This document shows positions 10,691-22,229 of a stretch of DNA of 64,000 nucleotides, piece by piece (positions within the stretch are counted from its first letter, which is position 1; each line of letters starts with the position of its first letter). Position numbers and translations under genes: made by a program. Where the stretch lies: contig OX463859.1 in assembly GCA_949825065.1 (NCBI GenBank), forward strand, positions 22,151,847 through 22,215,846, in the 5' to 3' direction. This stretch comes from Odontocerum albicorne (lineage: Eukaryota > Arthropoda > Insecta > Trichoptera > Odontoceridae). Below the pieces are notes generated by a model. It worked only from the letters and a program-made list of their open reading frames with translations. It searched no databases and was not told where the DNA came from.

Positions 10691-13600
10691 AAATAAAATT
10701 CATAAGAAATAAAACACTGCTAGAACCCATCAGGGCTTAAGGTACTTAATCTGTAATAAGCCGATCGTTTTTCATAATGAAATTATATTTTTGTCTGCCT
10801 ATAACATTCTGGGACTTGTAAAGAGAGTCGCTAGGATATTCGGTGATTGTGTTATTATGAGATCTCTGTTTAATATATTAGTTCGTAGGATATTAAAGTG
10901 TGAGTCAATCAAATGTAACACAAAAAGGAACCCAGAACTCACAGAAAGGTTAGCCAGTCCAAAAGAGATTTTGACGATACCATTATTGCACAGAATAAAG
11001 ATTATACCAATGGCTTTATCTCACATTATTTATTGGTTATTTTTATATATTACTCCTCAAAATTTAAAATAGATCTGCTCACCTGTTTATACAAATATAT
11101 AATAAATAGCTATCGGGAAATATGTTAATGTTGATTGATAAAGTTTTCTTGATCGATAAAGTTTTTTTTTAGGTATCGGACAATTATTTATGTGAATTAA
11201 GATTATTTTCCGTACCGTACCCATGAACTGAGCTGTTTAAAGTAGCACCACTCGTATACTTATGACCGTTGATAGAATTTTCCGGTAACGATATTTTCCA
11301 TATATCGGTGGATAAATTGAGGATTGAACTTTTTAATAAATTTTGTTAGCATAACTAAGCCACTTCGAAGGGAAATTGCAAACATCATTGTTCCTATTGT
11401 CATTATATCATATTTATACGTTTTATAATTCAATTTGTTTCTTGTTATTTTATGAAATATATAAACATATAAAATATATAAATATCTGTATGAAATATAT
11501 AATAAATTAATTACCACTGAGGCAAACTTGTGAGAATAAGATGAGACTGAAAATAAGTAGTTTATCTGATTTCTAAGCTCCATAAAGTCAGGCATTATGA
11601 TAATTAAGGAATAAGGCTTAATTTTATTACTTAAAAATTAAAAGGGTCCTATTTGCATAAAAAAAACACCATTTTGATAAGGTGTGGACTAGTGCGATAA
11701 ACGATTCGAGTTTAATTTATTCATGAGATTTCTCTTAGCTAAATAAACTAATTGCTGCTTGATTAAACTAAAGTATTTTTTAAGCTATACTACAGGTTTC
11801 ATTTTTCTTCTTCTTAATTATAACATTTATTAACATAAAAAAAGTATTACCCTTAAATGCTTAAATTCTAGTATTTGTCACGCAGTTTAAAAGTGGATTG
11901 TATAGGATTACACCTCATTATAAAAACATGGGGTGAGATTTTCAGGTTGTTGTTGCTTTGGTTAAATAATTTTTCGATAATTAATTAGAAACAAAATGAA
12001 GTATTTTTAAATTGAATTTTTCTTTGTTATAGGATACCTGTTCTATCGGTTGACCCATATCTCATTTTCCTCAGCCAGTAAGTAACTGATAATTTGAATA
12101 AAAATAAATTGGATTGAATATATATTATGCAAATAAGGGCTCTAGATGTAAATCAATCCAATAATTTATCCTTTTAAAACCTTGGTGCAATATAATGAGA
12201 ATGAACAAGAAACATATATCAAAGTTTGCGAACAGTGCATTGCGAGGAAGCTAGTCACCTTCACATAAAAGTTATTGTAGAGGTTCCCAGATTTAGATGG
12301 TGAGACTATATAAATCGTGACCTTTCGAGTATTTTAATGTCTTTCACGTGACAGATTTGAAATGTCATATCTATGCCGCATCCACTGAATATTGAGTTTC
12401 ATATTTTTTCGAATAAATTTTCATACATGATGACGATGAAAGGCTATTCATCGATATCCAGTATGATAATCTATCATCCGATAGATCAGAGATGCCTGTG
12501 CGTATATTGCTTTATTCTGTGCAAGGTACCACTTTTCAACAAGCACTCTGGTTTGAGAGATTCAAGTCCTAAGTTTCAGTGGTAAAGGGATTAAAGTTCC
12601 AAGAGTAAAATATTGTTGAACATAAATATAAAACAATGAGAATAAAGAACATAAACTTTTTAATTTATGTACAATACTTTATAATGTGATTTAAAAATAT
12701 ATATAAATAGTGAGTGTTTTGTTCAGTACAAAAAACAAGTTTTCTAACATAAATTATTAAAAACAAATATCTCAAAACCATATAAAAAATATACATTTAC
12801 AATAAAACAATAAACGTAAAGCAGCACATGAGTACAGACGTCAAAATTCTAATAACATTACAAAAAAATTAACAATATCTATAGTTACTAATATAATACG
12901 AGCGTCATTTTTAATATTCGTATGGACTGAAAAGTACAGTTGCATTCAAACAAAATTAACTCAACATGTTTATAAAAATGCTTAAATATAAAATCAACAT
13001 GTTTATAAAAATGCTTAAATATAAAAATAAATCAGAATTGAGAGAAAGAAAGAAAAAAAAATAAGAGAAGAAAAAGTTTAATGCTGTGATATTAATGCAC
13101 CCTGCATCAACTTGAACTAGTGTAAATGTGGATTGCCCGATAAGAGAAATATGTAAAGAAATTGACAGTAAATGTGATATTGGGAATTTTATTTTACCAC
13201 TAAGATTGTAAAACAATACCCGATTCTTATTATCTTAATCTGACTAAAAACCGAAATCTAACAATGCAAATGAACCCCAATGAATAAACAAGAAAAATAA
13301 ATCGAGAACTCAGAGTTATGAAATGCAAATGACCAGGATAAAACCAGTTTAATTAACTTTAAAACTCCTTCCTTATCTTCATACAAAAAAAATTAACTGT
13401 CCACCTTTCTCACGTGTTATTAATTCCTGAAAACACCTGAAACCATCTCATTAAAATATAATGATGGAGCTCACTGAGGGTTTTCCTCGAAGCTGTTTAA
13501 TAAATGTATTACAACTTTAAACGGTTTAAATTGAGTAAATTTCTTCTCTCTCCGGAAAATTAACAAAAAAAAATGTATATAATACAATGAAAATGGTTTT

Positions 13601-14099
13601 TATTCGAGAGGCTTACTTGGAAATAATTTTGTTTAACAACCTTTTAAACATCAATTAACTCTTTTTTGTAAATTAACAGTCATAAATATTTTAGTTCGAA
13701 ATTGATTAATATTTATTGATATTAATAAAAAATAACCGAGGAATTAATTTTTTCACTTAATATTATAGTAACACAAAATTGAGTGATAAATCGAATCAGT
13801 TACATGATATATGCCACGCATCAAATACGAACATTACTTTTTATGTATTTTAAATTTAAATTTATATTCATTTATTGATTTGGAAAAAGAAATTTCCTGA
13901 AGGTATTTATTAATTGATTCCAGTCCAAGTTCAACCCAAATATCAAATACAAATTATTATTAATAAAACTGAAGTGTAGTTTTTCAACTCGACTCTGCGC
14001 CATGTCACACCCCAAAGGTCACCGTAAAATATTTCCAAGAGAGGATAGCTCTTATAGACTGGTCTGTGGAAATTTGAACATTTTGTGGCCAATTTGTAA
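10691..14099. other. AT-rich stretch without recognised genes
   Basis: Several open frames of 70-111 residues occur (for example 11,260-11,595 minus), all low in complexity and without a domain I know. A direct repeat of about 34 bases lies at 12,961-13,027 (CAACATGTTTATAAAAATGC twice). I see no splice-linked coding block. Confidence 0.45.
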
Positions 14100-14673
14100 G
14101 GCTAAGATACGTTAAATGGATTGCTTCTCCAAGAGGCAGATGATAAAAGCTGTAGTTCAGGTATGGTTTTGGGGTGACAAAAGGCTAAGGTACGTTAAAT
14201 GAATTGATTCATTAAGAGGCATATGATAGAAGCTATAATTCAGGTATGGTTTCGGGATGATAAAAGAGTAAGATGCGTTAAATGAATAACTTCACCAAGA
14301 GGCAGATGATAGAACCTGTTATTCAGGTATGGTTCGGGACAACAAAATGTTAAGATACGTAAAATGGATTGCTTCACCAAGAGGCAGATGATAGAAGCTA
14401 TAATTAAGATTATAATTTCGGGATGACAAAATACTAATCTACGTTAAATGGGTAGCTTCACCAAGAAGCAGATGATATAATCTGTTATTCAGGTATGGTT
14501 TGTGATGACAAAATGTTAAGATACGTTAAATGAATCGCTTCACCAAGAGGCAGATGATAGAATCTGTAATCCAGGTATGGTTTCGGGAAGACAAAAGGCT
14601 AAGATACGTTAAATGGGTGGCTTCACCAAGAGGCAGATGAAAGAAGCTGTAATTTAGGTATGGGATGATAAAA
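14100..14673. repeat. Tandem array, seven units of about 82 bp
   Basis: Each unit reads approximately AAGATACGTTAAATG, then CTTCACCAAGAGGCAGATGA, then TTCAGGTATGGTT and GACAAAA. Units differ by 10-20 percent, so the array is old. The last unit is shortened. No coding function is apparent. Confidence 0.9.
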
Positions 14674-15349
14674 TTATTGAAGACTATTAAAATTTTAAAA
14701 ATTCCATGCCAAAACAAGTGCAGGCTCATTGATGCCTAAAAGGGGCATATTTCTAATTGAATAATAAATAAAATAATGTTTATAAGGACATAATTTCGAT
14801 CATTTTAAAAATTAATTATTTTTATAACGTAATTGTGAGTGATTCCATCAGTTTGCGTAATATTATACGTTCAGTTTAAGGACAAGGGTTAGCCGTAAAA
14901 TTATGCAAAATCTATTAGTTTTTTTTTGTAATTAGCTATAAACATCATTTTATTATGTAATAAAATGTCGAATAATATAACATAAGTGTAAGAAATGATA
15001 AAATAAGAGTTGAAACAGAGAGGCGACATTTCTATAAGAATATCATTTTCCCACTGCGTCGTTCGGTCTGCACAACGTTCAGAATGCGCATGACTAAAAA
15101 GAGGTCTCCAACCTTTTAAAAAAAAAATCATAAAATTATATAATACAATAAAATGTAGCGTGTATTTTTTGGCAATAAAAATATAATTCGAATTAAGACA
15201 ATAATTAACATATTAACAAAATATAAAATGTATATATAAATTCAAAAATAATAATATAAAAACCAACACGAAATTCAAATCAATAAAATATGCCATTTGG
15301 AAAATATAAACACTTTAAAAATAGGTCAAAATTTGAAAATCCATGTTTT

Positions 15350-15830
15350 GATGTAAATAATATTTCTTCGTCTTCTTCACTGGCCTCCAAATCAGAATCT
15401 ACTTAATCCTGTACCTCGACAAAATCTTCTCATTCTGATATATTACCTGTCGCCTCAAATTCCAAATCGCTATCATCGCTATCGATATTTCCCGCCATCT
15501 CAATTATTATTTTTTTGAAACTGAAATAATAAAGAAAAAAATATTTGTAGCTTCTTAGCATTTATTTAAGAAATAAATTTGCTGGTGGTCAAGATTCTGG
15601 ACTCAGTCCCTTTATGCCCTCTTCTTGAAGTTTTTGAAGCCGTTGACAGCATTACCAACGCCTGATTCCATGCTTCTTGAAGTAGAGATCTAAATGTATT
15701 TTTGGTTATTCCACATGTTGGATAACGACGTAAATGTACAACTTTCGTTGTATTGAATTTCAATGGAGCAAAAAATGAAACATCGCGGGGTTGTATTTTG
15801 CCTTCCCTAATACACTGCACTGACATTAGC
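15350..15830 (-). pseudogene. Pogo/Tigger-like DDE transposase C-terminal remnant
   Basis: The minus-strand open stretch 15,566-15,826 reads IQPRDVSFFAPLK near its start, matching the (L)QPxDVSFFxPxK motif after the last catalytic residue in pogo-type and related DDE transposases. A TCGITKNTFRSLLQEAWNQA block follows. A neighbouring frame then supplies GNAVNGFK, so there is a frameshift near 15,655. Farther on (15,360-15,500) the minus strand encodes an acidic run (DSDDSDLEFE, then EASEEDEE) with stops, typical of the tails of these proteins. This is a broken relic; the catalytic core was not found. Confidence 0.6.
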
Positions 15831-16489
15831 TAAACACGATAGAAACATAACTTCAAAAAGAAAACTTGCAGTGAAACAGAAATATTCATGTCATTATAAC
15901 GAAAATACAGTTGTTGTGTATTGGTCCTTACCAGTAGGAAGACGGCAGGCACAAAGAATAATAAATATCTCAAAAATTATTGAGATATTACCAGATTACT
16001 GTTTTTATGCGGAGCGCAACACTACTGACGTTGAGAAAAATACTCACAATGGTGGCCAACATGTATAACTAGGTTTGGAATGAGTAAAACGTTAAGGGGG
16101 TGTACCGTTTGCCCCGATGTCCGTATGCCGCAGTATTACCCTACCAGATAAAAAATAATAGGATTATAAAACTGGTAACCAATCCCTGGAACGAATGTAC
16201 TCGTAAAATATTAACTGTCAAAAAAGAATGAGTCATACGGAATGTTTTGACATTTCGTCAATTCTCGATTTAATATCATTCATTTCTGTTGATATTTATG
16301 AATGATTTTATTTCGTAATGACATCATTCAAATCATAGAGGTTTCGATGAGGAATACATAAAGTATGAAGACCCTGCAAGCAGTATATTTCGAGAAATTA
16401 AATAAAATATAAGTCTTGGTCACTCTTGTCCGTTCACAGATCGGCAAGGGCTAAGAGAGAAATATAAGGTTAAAAACTACAAAACAATT
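15831..16489. other. No gene recognised
   Basis: A 65-residue plus-strand open frame at 15,871-16,068 has no recognised domain; it may be leftover sequence of the adjacent transposon in reverse. Confidence 0.4.
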
Positions 16490-16822
16490 GTATGGAAGAC
16501 GGATTGCAAAGAAACCTTTGTAGATCTTCCGAGATGTGATAGTAACACATACAATTGTTGTTGTAGTGGAAAGTTGATATTTCCCTTGTGAAGTTTTCTG
16601 TAGTATTTTTAATACACATATTTAAAAAAAACATACATATGCTGGTTAGTTCCGAATTTCATAGCTGCAACCGCTACCTTCCCATCATTACATATAACAA
16701 CTTTTTTTGTAATATTTTAATATTTGGGAGGGGGTTTGATTCCATAGGCAGAACGTAGACATCCTTTGAAGAGTCTGCTTTCTAAACAGCGCTATATAAA
16801 TTGTCCTTTTATTATTCTAATT
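16490..16822 (+). repeat. TTA-tailed dispersed repeat, copy 2, with inverted head
   Basis: The middle (CAACCGCTACCTTCC) and the tail (AACAGCGCTATATAAATTGT, then CCTTTTATTATT) are in plus orientation. The first 70 bases (CAAAGAAACCTTTGTAGATC, then GATGTGATAGTAACACAT) are the reverse complement of the head found in copy 1. The break lies at the head's own hairpin, so part of the head has flipped. Confidence 0.6.
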
Positions 16823-17379
16823 TAACACCCTGTTACTTTAATCAGAAACACAAGGATAACACAAAACAACTCTGCCGTGATCGGTTCACCGCCTGACATT
16901 CTATGTTACGTATTCCCAAACAGACACACATTTTAAAATAATGATACATTGACGCATTCAGTTCGTTGAAATACGCGTTTGATATAAATGATCATTATTT
17001 AAAACAGTTAAGTTTAAGTATAATTAAAGTTAATATGAGATAATTTAATTTGTATCAGAACGAGTGTGCCTGCGGATGTGAAGAGCTATATTACGTTGCG
17101 AGAGATACAAAAGGATTTAGAAAACTAATTACCCACCCCTTATGCCTGTTAGCCTCAGGGGGCTGCAGAATGTAATAGATTTTAACTATACATTTTGTAT
17201 AAATGTTTTTATAATTATCACTTAAAAGAAAAAGAACACTTAAAATGTGCGGAATTTATATTTTGAACGTAAATTTAAATTAAAGTTTTAACAGTCATTT
17301 CAAGATTAATAAATACATTTTTGTTTAGAGTGTTGCGTAGAATGTCTATAAAAACGATGATTGGTAAAATAAATAATGA

Positions 17380-17680
17380 CATTAGGAAAGGATGAGGATT
17401 GAAATAAGATGCATTGATTCAGATAAAAAAAATTTACACTGAGATGTTTTGCTCACGTAAAAATATGAAAAATTAACGATTTATAATTTTTTTTGCTTAT
17501 ATATTCGTATAAAGTACAAAAAGAAAGGAAAAAAATAAAAAAGACGTGACCCAAAATTCTGAAATACGAAAAAGTTAAAAACGAAAGATATGAGTATGGA
17601 CAAAATTAAGGAAAGATCTGTTCTATTTGTCTACACAAATAGAGATGTGACGTGGTAGGGATTATACTATAAAAATTGTG
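17380..17680 (+). mobile_element. LINE-A remnant
   Basis: It carries a degraded CFAHVK block (parallel to the FGYVKRM block at 10.4 kb), AAAGACGTGACCCAAAATTC, and the terminal TTTGTCTACACAAATAGAGA followed by TGTGACGTGGTAGG. No frame is open. Confidence 0.45.
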
Positions 17681-17689
17681 ATGGGGATC

Positions 17690-18750
17690 AGCATCACATT
17701 TCTATCTCAAAATGTATTTTTCTACTAGTTAAAGATGTGTTATATGTGTTGTCAGTCTATTATTTATTGTGTTTAAGGTTTATACTTGTTTATCCATGTT
17801 GGTTTTACTTCATTAACTTTCAATAAGATAGAACCTTGGAAGTTTAAATAAAAATTACACATAGGAAATTAAAATGAAGTTAGTTCAAGTTTATAATCTA
17901 AAGGTTAAATTACTTTTTAAGAAATACATTTTCATGTAAGTATATAGCCTTTGGCAAATGTAAGTATTGTGAAAACCTTTAATAAATAAGAAAATAAAAA
18001 TCTTTGAAGTACTTCTCTCGAATCTTCTCAACCGTTGGATGATTTTATTAAAGTAGGGATATTCTAGATTTTCAGTTTCATATTTACTGTATACCGGGCT
18101 TTTATATAACGCTCTTTGGCTTTACACCATGTAAGGAAACAACTGTTCTAGACTCAGTTTGGATGAACCTTTCATTTTAGTAAAAGAGTAGTAAAAAACG
18201 TTGCCGGAACAATTCGGTACAATAGATTATCAAGTAAACAATATACTTTTTTTGCGGGGGATACGGTCCAACACATATACCGAACCTTATATACCATTAA
18301 GGTCCAAACGTTTCCGATTTGAATTAGTATGAGCGTGTGCGAACACGTCTAACACATAGTTAGGTTATATTACAATCAAAATTCAATGCCTTTATCATCA
18401 GTAGTTGGTCAACTAGAACCGATAAAAGACGCGTTGTTTAGTTACATTCTTAAATGTTAAAATTAATATCACGCAGTTATCAAATAGTATCGATATACTA
18501 GTGACAGTAACGGTAAGAAATGTTAATTGTAAACAAACATCGTACAATAGGTATGATCAACATTATATTTTTCCATATATGCTTCAACACGTATATCGGA
18601 AAGTAGGGAAATATAGTGGTATACTTTGTTTTTTCTTCTTCTTATCTACATGTGAACTTTATCGAATACCTATGATAAAGTTTAATTAATAAATTATTAC
18701 TTGTTAAAAAATAAACTTAAATAACTAAGAAAACATGTTACAGGAATGGT
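17690..18750. other. Region upstream of the Osiris-like gene, no gene seen
   Basis: AT-rich. A TATATAA occurs near 18,111 and TCAGT near 18,160, but the spacing is too long for a standard TATA-initiator pair. The true promoter and first non-coding exon of the gene below were not found. Confidence 0.4.
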
Positions 18751-18754
18751 AACC

Positions 18755-18848
18755 GCGGGAAGCGAAAACGCGGGAAGCGAAAATGCGGAAAGCGAAAACG
18801 CTAGAAGTGAAAACGCGGGAAGTGAAAATGTGGGAAACGAAAACGTGG
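18755..18848. repeat. Minisatellite, six units of about 16 bp
   Basis: The unit is close to GCGGGAAGCGAAAACG. Three CG dinucleotides per unit make it stand out from the AT-rich background. It ends about 400 bases before the leader exon of the Osiris-like gene. Confidence 0.85.
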
Positions 18849-19254
18849 ATAAGAGGGTACTATTGTAGAATTAATTATAAACGAATACTGGAAAAAATAT
18901 AACTTTCTTCAAGTTTAAATAACAAATAAGATTTAAATATACTACGAGTAGTTTCACATATAACTGTTTTTACGAATCAAATACACTCTACAGTTATATA
19001 CATTCTTAATAAATAAGAAAAATGCTGAAACTAATTTAAATCATTAAAATGAAATAAGGTTTCCTTTCCGATTTTAAATTTTCAGAAAAAAAAAACACTT
19101 TTCCGAATCTTTTAAATTGAGCACTTAGAAACGTGTTTTTTTATTCAATAAATTGAGTACAATTTAAATAATTGATCGAATATCTTCTCCTTAATCTACT
19201 CGTATATTGATCAACATTGTTTTACTTACAAACCATTTTTTTTTCTTTTTTCAG

Positions 19255-19388
19255 ATGCTGAGATCTTCCACAGTGTTGCAATGATATGAGAATAAAGATG
19301 TGAAAAATGGACATTAGAATATTTCTTTTTTACATAACGAGAATTTAGAGTGCCGTTTATTTAAATTAAGTAGGATAAAAAAAAGAAA
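19255..19388 (+). other. 5' untranslated part of the Osiris-like gene, with upstream start codons
   Basis: A long pyrimidine tract ends in TTTTTTCAG at 19,254, a strong splice acceptor, so an earlier non-coding exon probably exists upstream. The following 134 bases lead to the start codon at 19,389 without an acceptor-like interruption. The leader has an upstream ATG at 19,255 with a 9-codon reading frame, and others near 19,281-19,320, all short. These could lower translation of the main frame; this is inferred from position only. Confidence 0.55.
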
Positions 19389-20244
19389 ATGGAAGGAGCA
19401 AAAGGAGTTAAGTGCTTTTTGAAAAGAACTTTCAGAGATGAAAGGTGGAGTAGGCCCGCTTTGTTTATGTTTTTAGTCATATTCATGAATGTCAACCTTT
19501 GTAGTTGCTACTCAAATGTCAGAAGAAGTGGAAGTAACGTCGCTGTAGATGACTTAAAAAGGATATCTGAAGGACAAAAGGCTAATATTAGTCCAATGCT
19601 GAGGCCTTCAAATGAAAGGGTTAGTTCTTATGATAATGTCAAATTCGAAAGCAAACAAACCGAAAAACCTTTAGATGTAAGAGAGAACGAAGTGAAAAAT
19701 AATGCATACGTAAAACATAATGTTATTCAGGATTATCCAAGTGTAAATAATGAAACAGCAGAAGAACAAGTTCAAATTTTTAAACCATTGCCAATCGATT
19801 CAAAAAACGCAGATCAAAAATTAGATGAGTTTATTAAAATTGTTGAAAACAAGAAAGAAACAGACAAACCCAAAGACAAAAACGGATCGATTTTAGATAA
19901 AATAACAAAAGTCATTGATTTTGTAGAAGACGGCGTAAGAAAAACAGGAAAAAGAAAAGATATTGAAAATTTAGAAAGAGAACTCTTGGGTTTTGTTGAC
20001 GAAACTCTATCAAAAGACACGTACGATATATTTGAAGGTATAAAAATTGAACCTGTAGGATCTTTGAAACCTAGAGAAGTAAATGCATCGAGTAATGGAG
20101 CACCAAGATCAATGATCAGTTCTTCGTCTAATGAAGTAAATGGAGATTTTGATCATCAAGTGCTGAACAAGATTAAAGATTTCGCGAAAAGTCACGTTTT
20201 GAATGTTAACGTACTGCAAACTGCAAGATACTTTGGATTCAGAT
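19389..20244 (+). CDS. Osiris-like (DUF1676) gene, first coding exon
   Basis: The exon encodes 285 residues plus one base. The start ATG has AAAGAAAATGG around it, and an N-terminal signal peptide follows: a charged start, a hydrophobic run PALFMFLVIFMNVNL, then CSCYSN. A long polar, Lys/Glu-rich region follows (about residues 50-160), then DGVRKTGK, LERELLGFVDETLSKD and the segment LNKIKDFAKSHVLNVNVLQ, which matches the layout before the hydrophobic domain in Osiris proteins. Osiris proteins are insect secretory/endosomal membrane proteins linked to cuticle formation. The exon ends at AGAT|GTAAGT in phase 1. Most of the 285 residues are less conserved than the later exons, and the polar region is longer than usual. 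Family call is probable, not certain; the exact member is unknown. Confidence 0.75.
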
Positions 20245-20604
20245 GTAAGTAAGGTTTATTTGATTAAACTTCTTTTAATTTAATATAAGAGTATGCACAA
20301 CAATCTATTAACTCTGTTAATCTTTAAACTGAATATTCAGTTATTTTTTTTTATTTAGTAGTTTGAAAAATGCCACATATAACAAACCATGAAACGATTT
20401 TTCTTCAGTAATTTTAACGAATACCTTTTATTTATCGTTAAAAATATGTAACTCTATTTTGTAACAATATGTAACTCTACTTGTAAACATTTTATGAGTT
20501 AAGCAGTAATTAAATATATTTATTTTAATTTCTATTTTCATTAATTTATTTAACCGGCCAAATGGCCTTTTGCGTTAAAAAAACAAAAATCAAGATTGAC
20601 ATAT
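20245..20604. other. Start of intron 1 of the Osiris-like gene
   Basis: It begins with the strong donor GTAAGT and is AT-rich. No other feature is seen before the transposon remnant. Confidence 0.6.
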
Positions 20605-21130
20605 TATTCAGGATGGCCCATGAAAGGTTGAATGATGTACATCTTTGTACTGCGTACACCGCCATTGTTGCCCTGGCAGTATGGGCAATAGCTCCATCCT
20701 GTTGAAACCATACTTCCGGATTATTTTCGACCGCTAGCGTAAAAAAAACAAGTATTTTCCTATACAGGGCCCCGTTGATTCTCTCTGGCTAACCATCCCT
20801 ATTTTTAACGAAAAAGGGACCGATAACTCTTTCAGCCATAACACCGCACCAAACAGTGCATTTTTTGGGAATGTAATTGATACTGATGTAATGATTGCAA
20901 TTGATGCATTTTTGGGAATGCAATTGATACTGGTATTCTCAGTACCCTAAAATCTGCAGTTTTGTTTGTTGGTGTACCCGTTTAAATGAAAATGGGCCTC
21001 ATCACTCATTATCAAGTTGTTCAAAAAGTGGTTGTTATCTCTGGCTAGGTATTAAAATCGAATGGCGTACCGCAGGCGCTGCTGAATATCGTGGGGTAGT
21101 AAAGTTATATAACGTGTATAAAAAAAAACA
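20605..21130 (-). pseudogene. IS630/mariner-type transposase remnant
   Basis: The minus strand reads, with breaks, MSDEAHFHLNGY, then NKQNCRFWGTEN, then CTVWCGVMAERVIGPFFVKN, then VENNPEVWFQQDGAIAHTAR. These match the DDE region of a widespread insect transposase (first D in SDEAHF, second D in QQDGA). The block after the second D decays near 20,610. An internal duplication of about 40 bases (GCATTTTTTGGGAATG and GCATTTTTGGGAATG, 20,858-20,937) interrupts the frame. Located in intron 1 of the Osiris-like gene. Confidence 0.75.
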
Positions 21131-21879
21131 TTGAAAATGAACAAGTTATGATTGGCCACCCTATATAAGTTGTATAAAAAAATACAAATCTAAAGCATAA
21201 CGAGCTCGATAGAATAAACTCTTAAAAACTAGTAACAAATTACTAAAATAGTTGTCGATGTCCCATAAAGGATAAACATATTTTACTTCATTTCATTAAA
21301 CGCGACAGTATTTGTATAAAAATTGTTGATATAAATTCTATCAACTTTAATTTCTTACTATAATGAAAAACTGCGAGTGACGTTACTATTTATTGTAAGT
21401 GGATCTTAGCTATAAAACTGGATTGATTGAGTTGAAGATAATATTTTCCATACGAATGAAGAATACCGTTTATATGGTATACTTATTTTAGGGAACAGTG
21501 CAACCTTCACTTATTGCTGTGCGACAATTTGACCAAGTAGATAGATGTTTTTTTTCTGGAATCATGATCATATTCAGCCGTTAGTCTCCATTATTTTAGA
21601 GAACAAACAGCATCCAACACTGCGCAAATGGGTGCCGATGCTTACCAATTTGAATATATTAAAAACACCTGGATGAATGAATACCCATTGCCCGTGACGA
21701 AAATAATAGATGACATAAAACAAAGTAGGGAATCAAGGTGCTTGTTATAGGTGTCACTTTATTGTAGGTTTATTACGCATATAAAGGCATTTAAGGCCAT
21801 TTTTTACAGGCGTATCCTTTTGCAAATAAGCCAAGGAGTACCATTACTTGCGCTTAAGTCTTCTTTTGCTTAGGGTCCT
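21131..21879. other. Intron sequence, nothing recognised
   Basis: AT-rich with no domain, repeat or splice-linked block identified. Confidence 0.45.
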
Positions 21880-22225
21880 TAATAATAATAAAATCAAAGA
21901 GATAATTTAAATAGCGCTTTTTTGAGATGAGACTCTTCTCAAGGATGCTCTAGCTCGGGATCGAAACCCATTTTTTCCGACAGATTAAAAATATTTTAAA
22001 CTAAATATTTATAAGTTGAGTGTAAAGATAGAAAGGTGGTGACTGTGGTCATTAGATTAGGTACTTTTCCGCATTTGCATAAGTTTAAAAAAACATATTT
22101 GACAAGAAAACTTACTAAGGGAAAACAAACTACATTTACTCCCTTTGTAGATCTTCTGATATGTCAAACTGACACATTCGGCTTCAGGTGTAGTGTATGT
22201 GCGCAATGTCAATATATAGACATCT
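21880..22225 (-). repeat. TTA-tailed dispersed repeat, copy 3
   Basis: In reverse orientation: tail TAATAATAATAAAATC, block AGCGCTTTTTTGAGATGAGA, CTCAAGGATGCTCTAGCTCG, middle GGTGGTGACTGTGGTCATTA, and head TGTAGATCTTCTGATATGTC followed by ACACATTCGGCTTC. It is nearly complete. Confidence 0.65.
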
Positions 22226-22229
22226 TTGA

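Noticed and set aside
11260..11595. 111-residue minus-strand protein
   Set aside because: Ile/Tyr/Lys/Asn-rich as expected from AT-rich random sequence; no domain or splice signals.
18111..18164. Promoter of the Osiris-like gene (TATATAA and TCAGT)
   Set aside because: The 49-base distance is too long for a TATA-initiator pair and no donor follows that links to 19,255.
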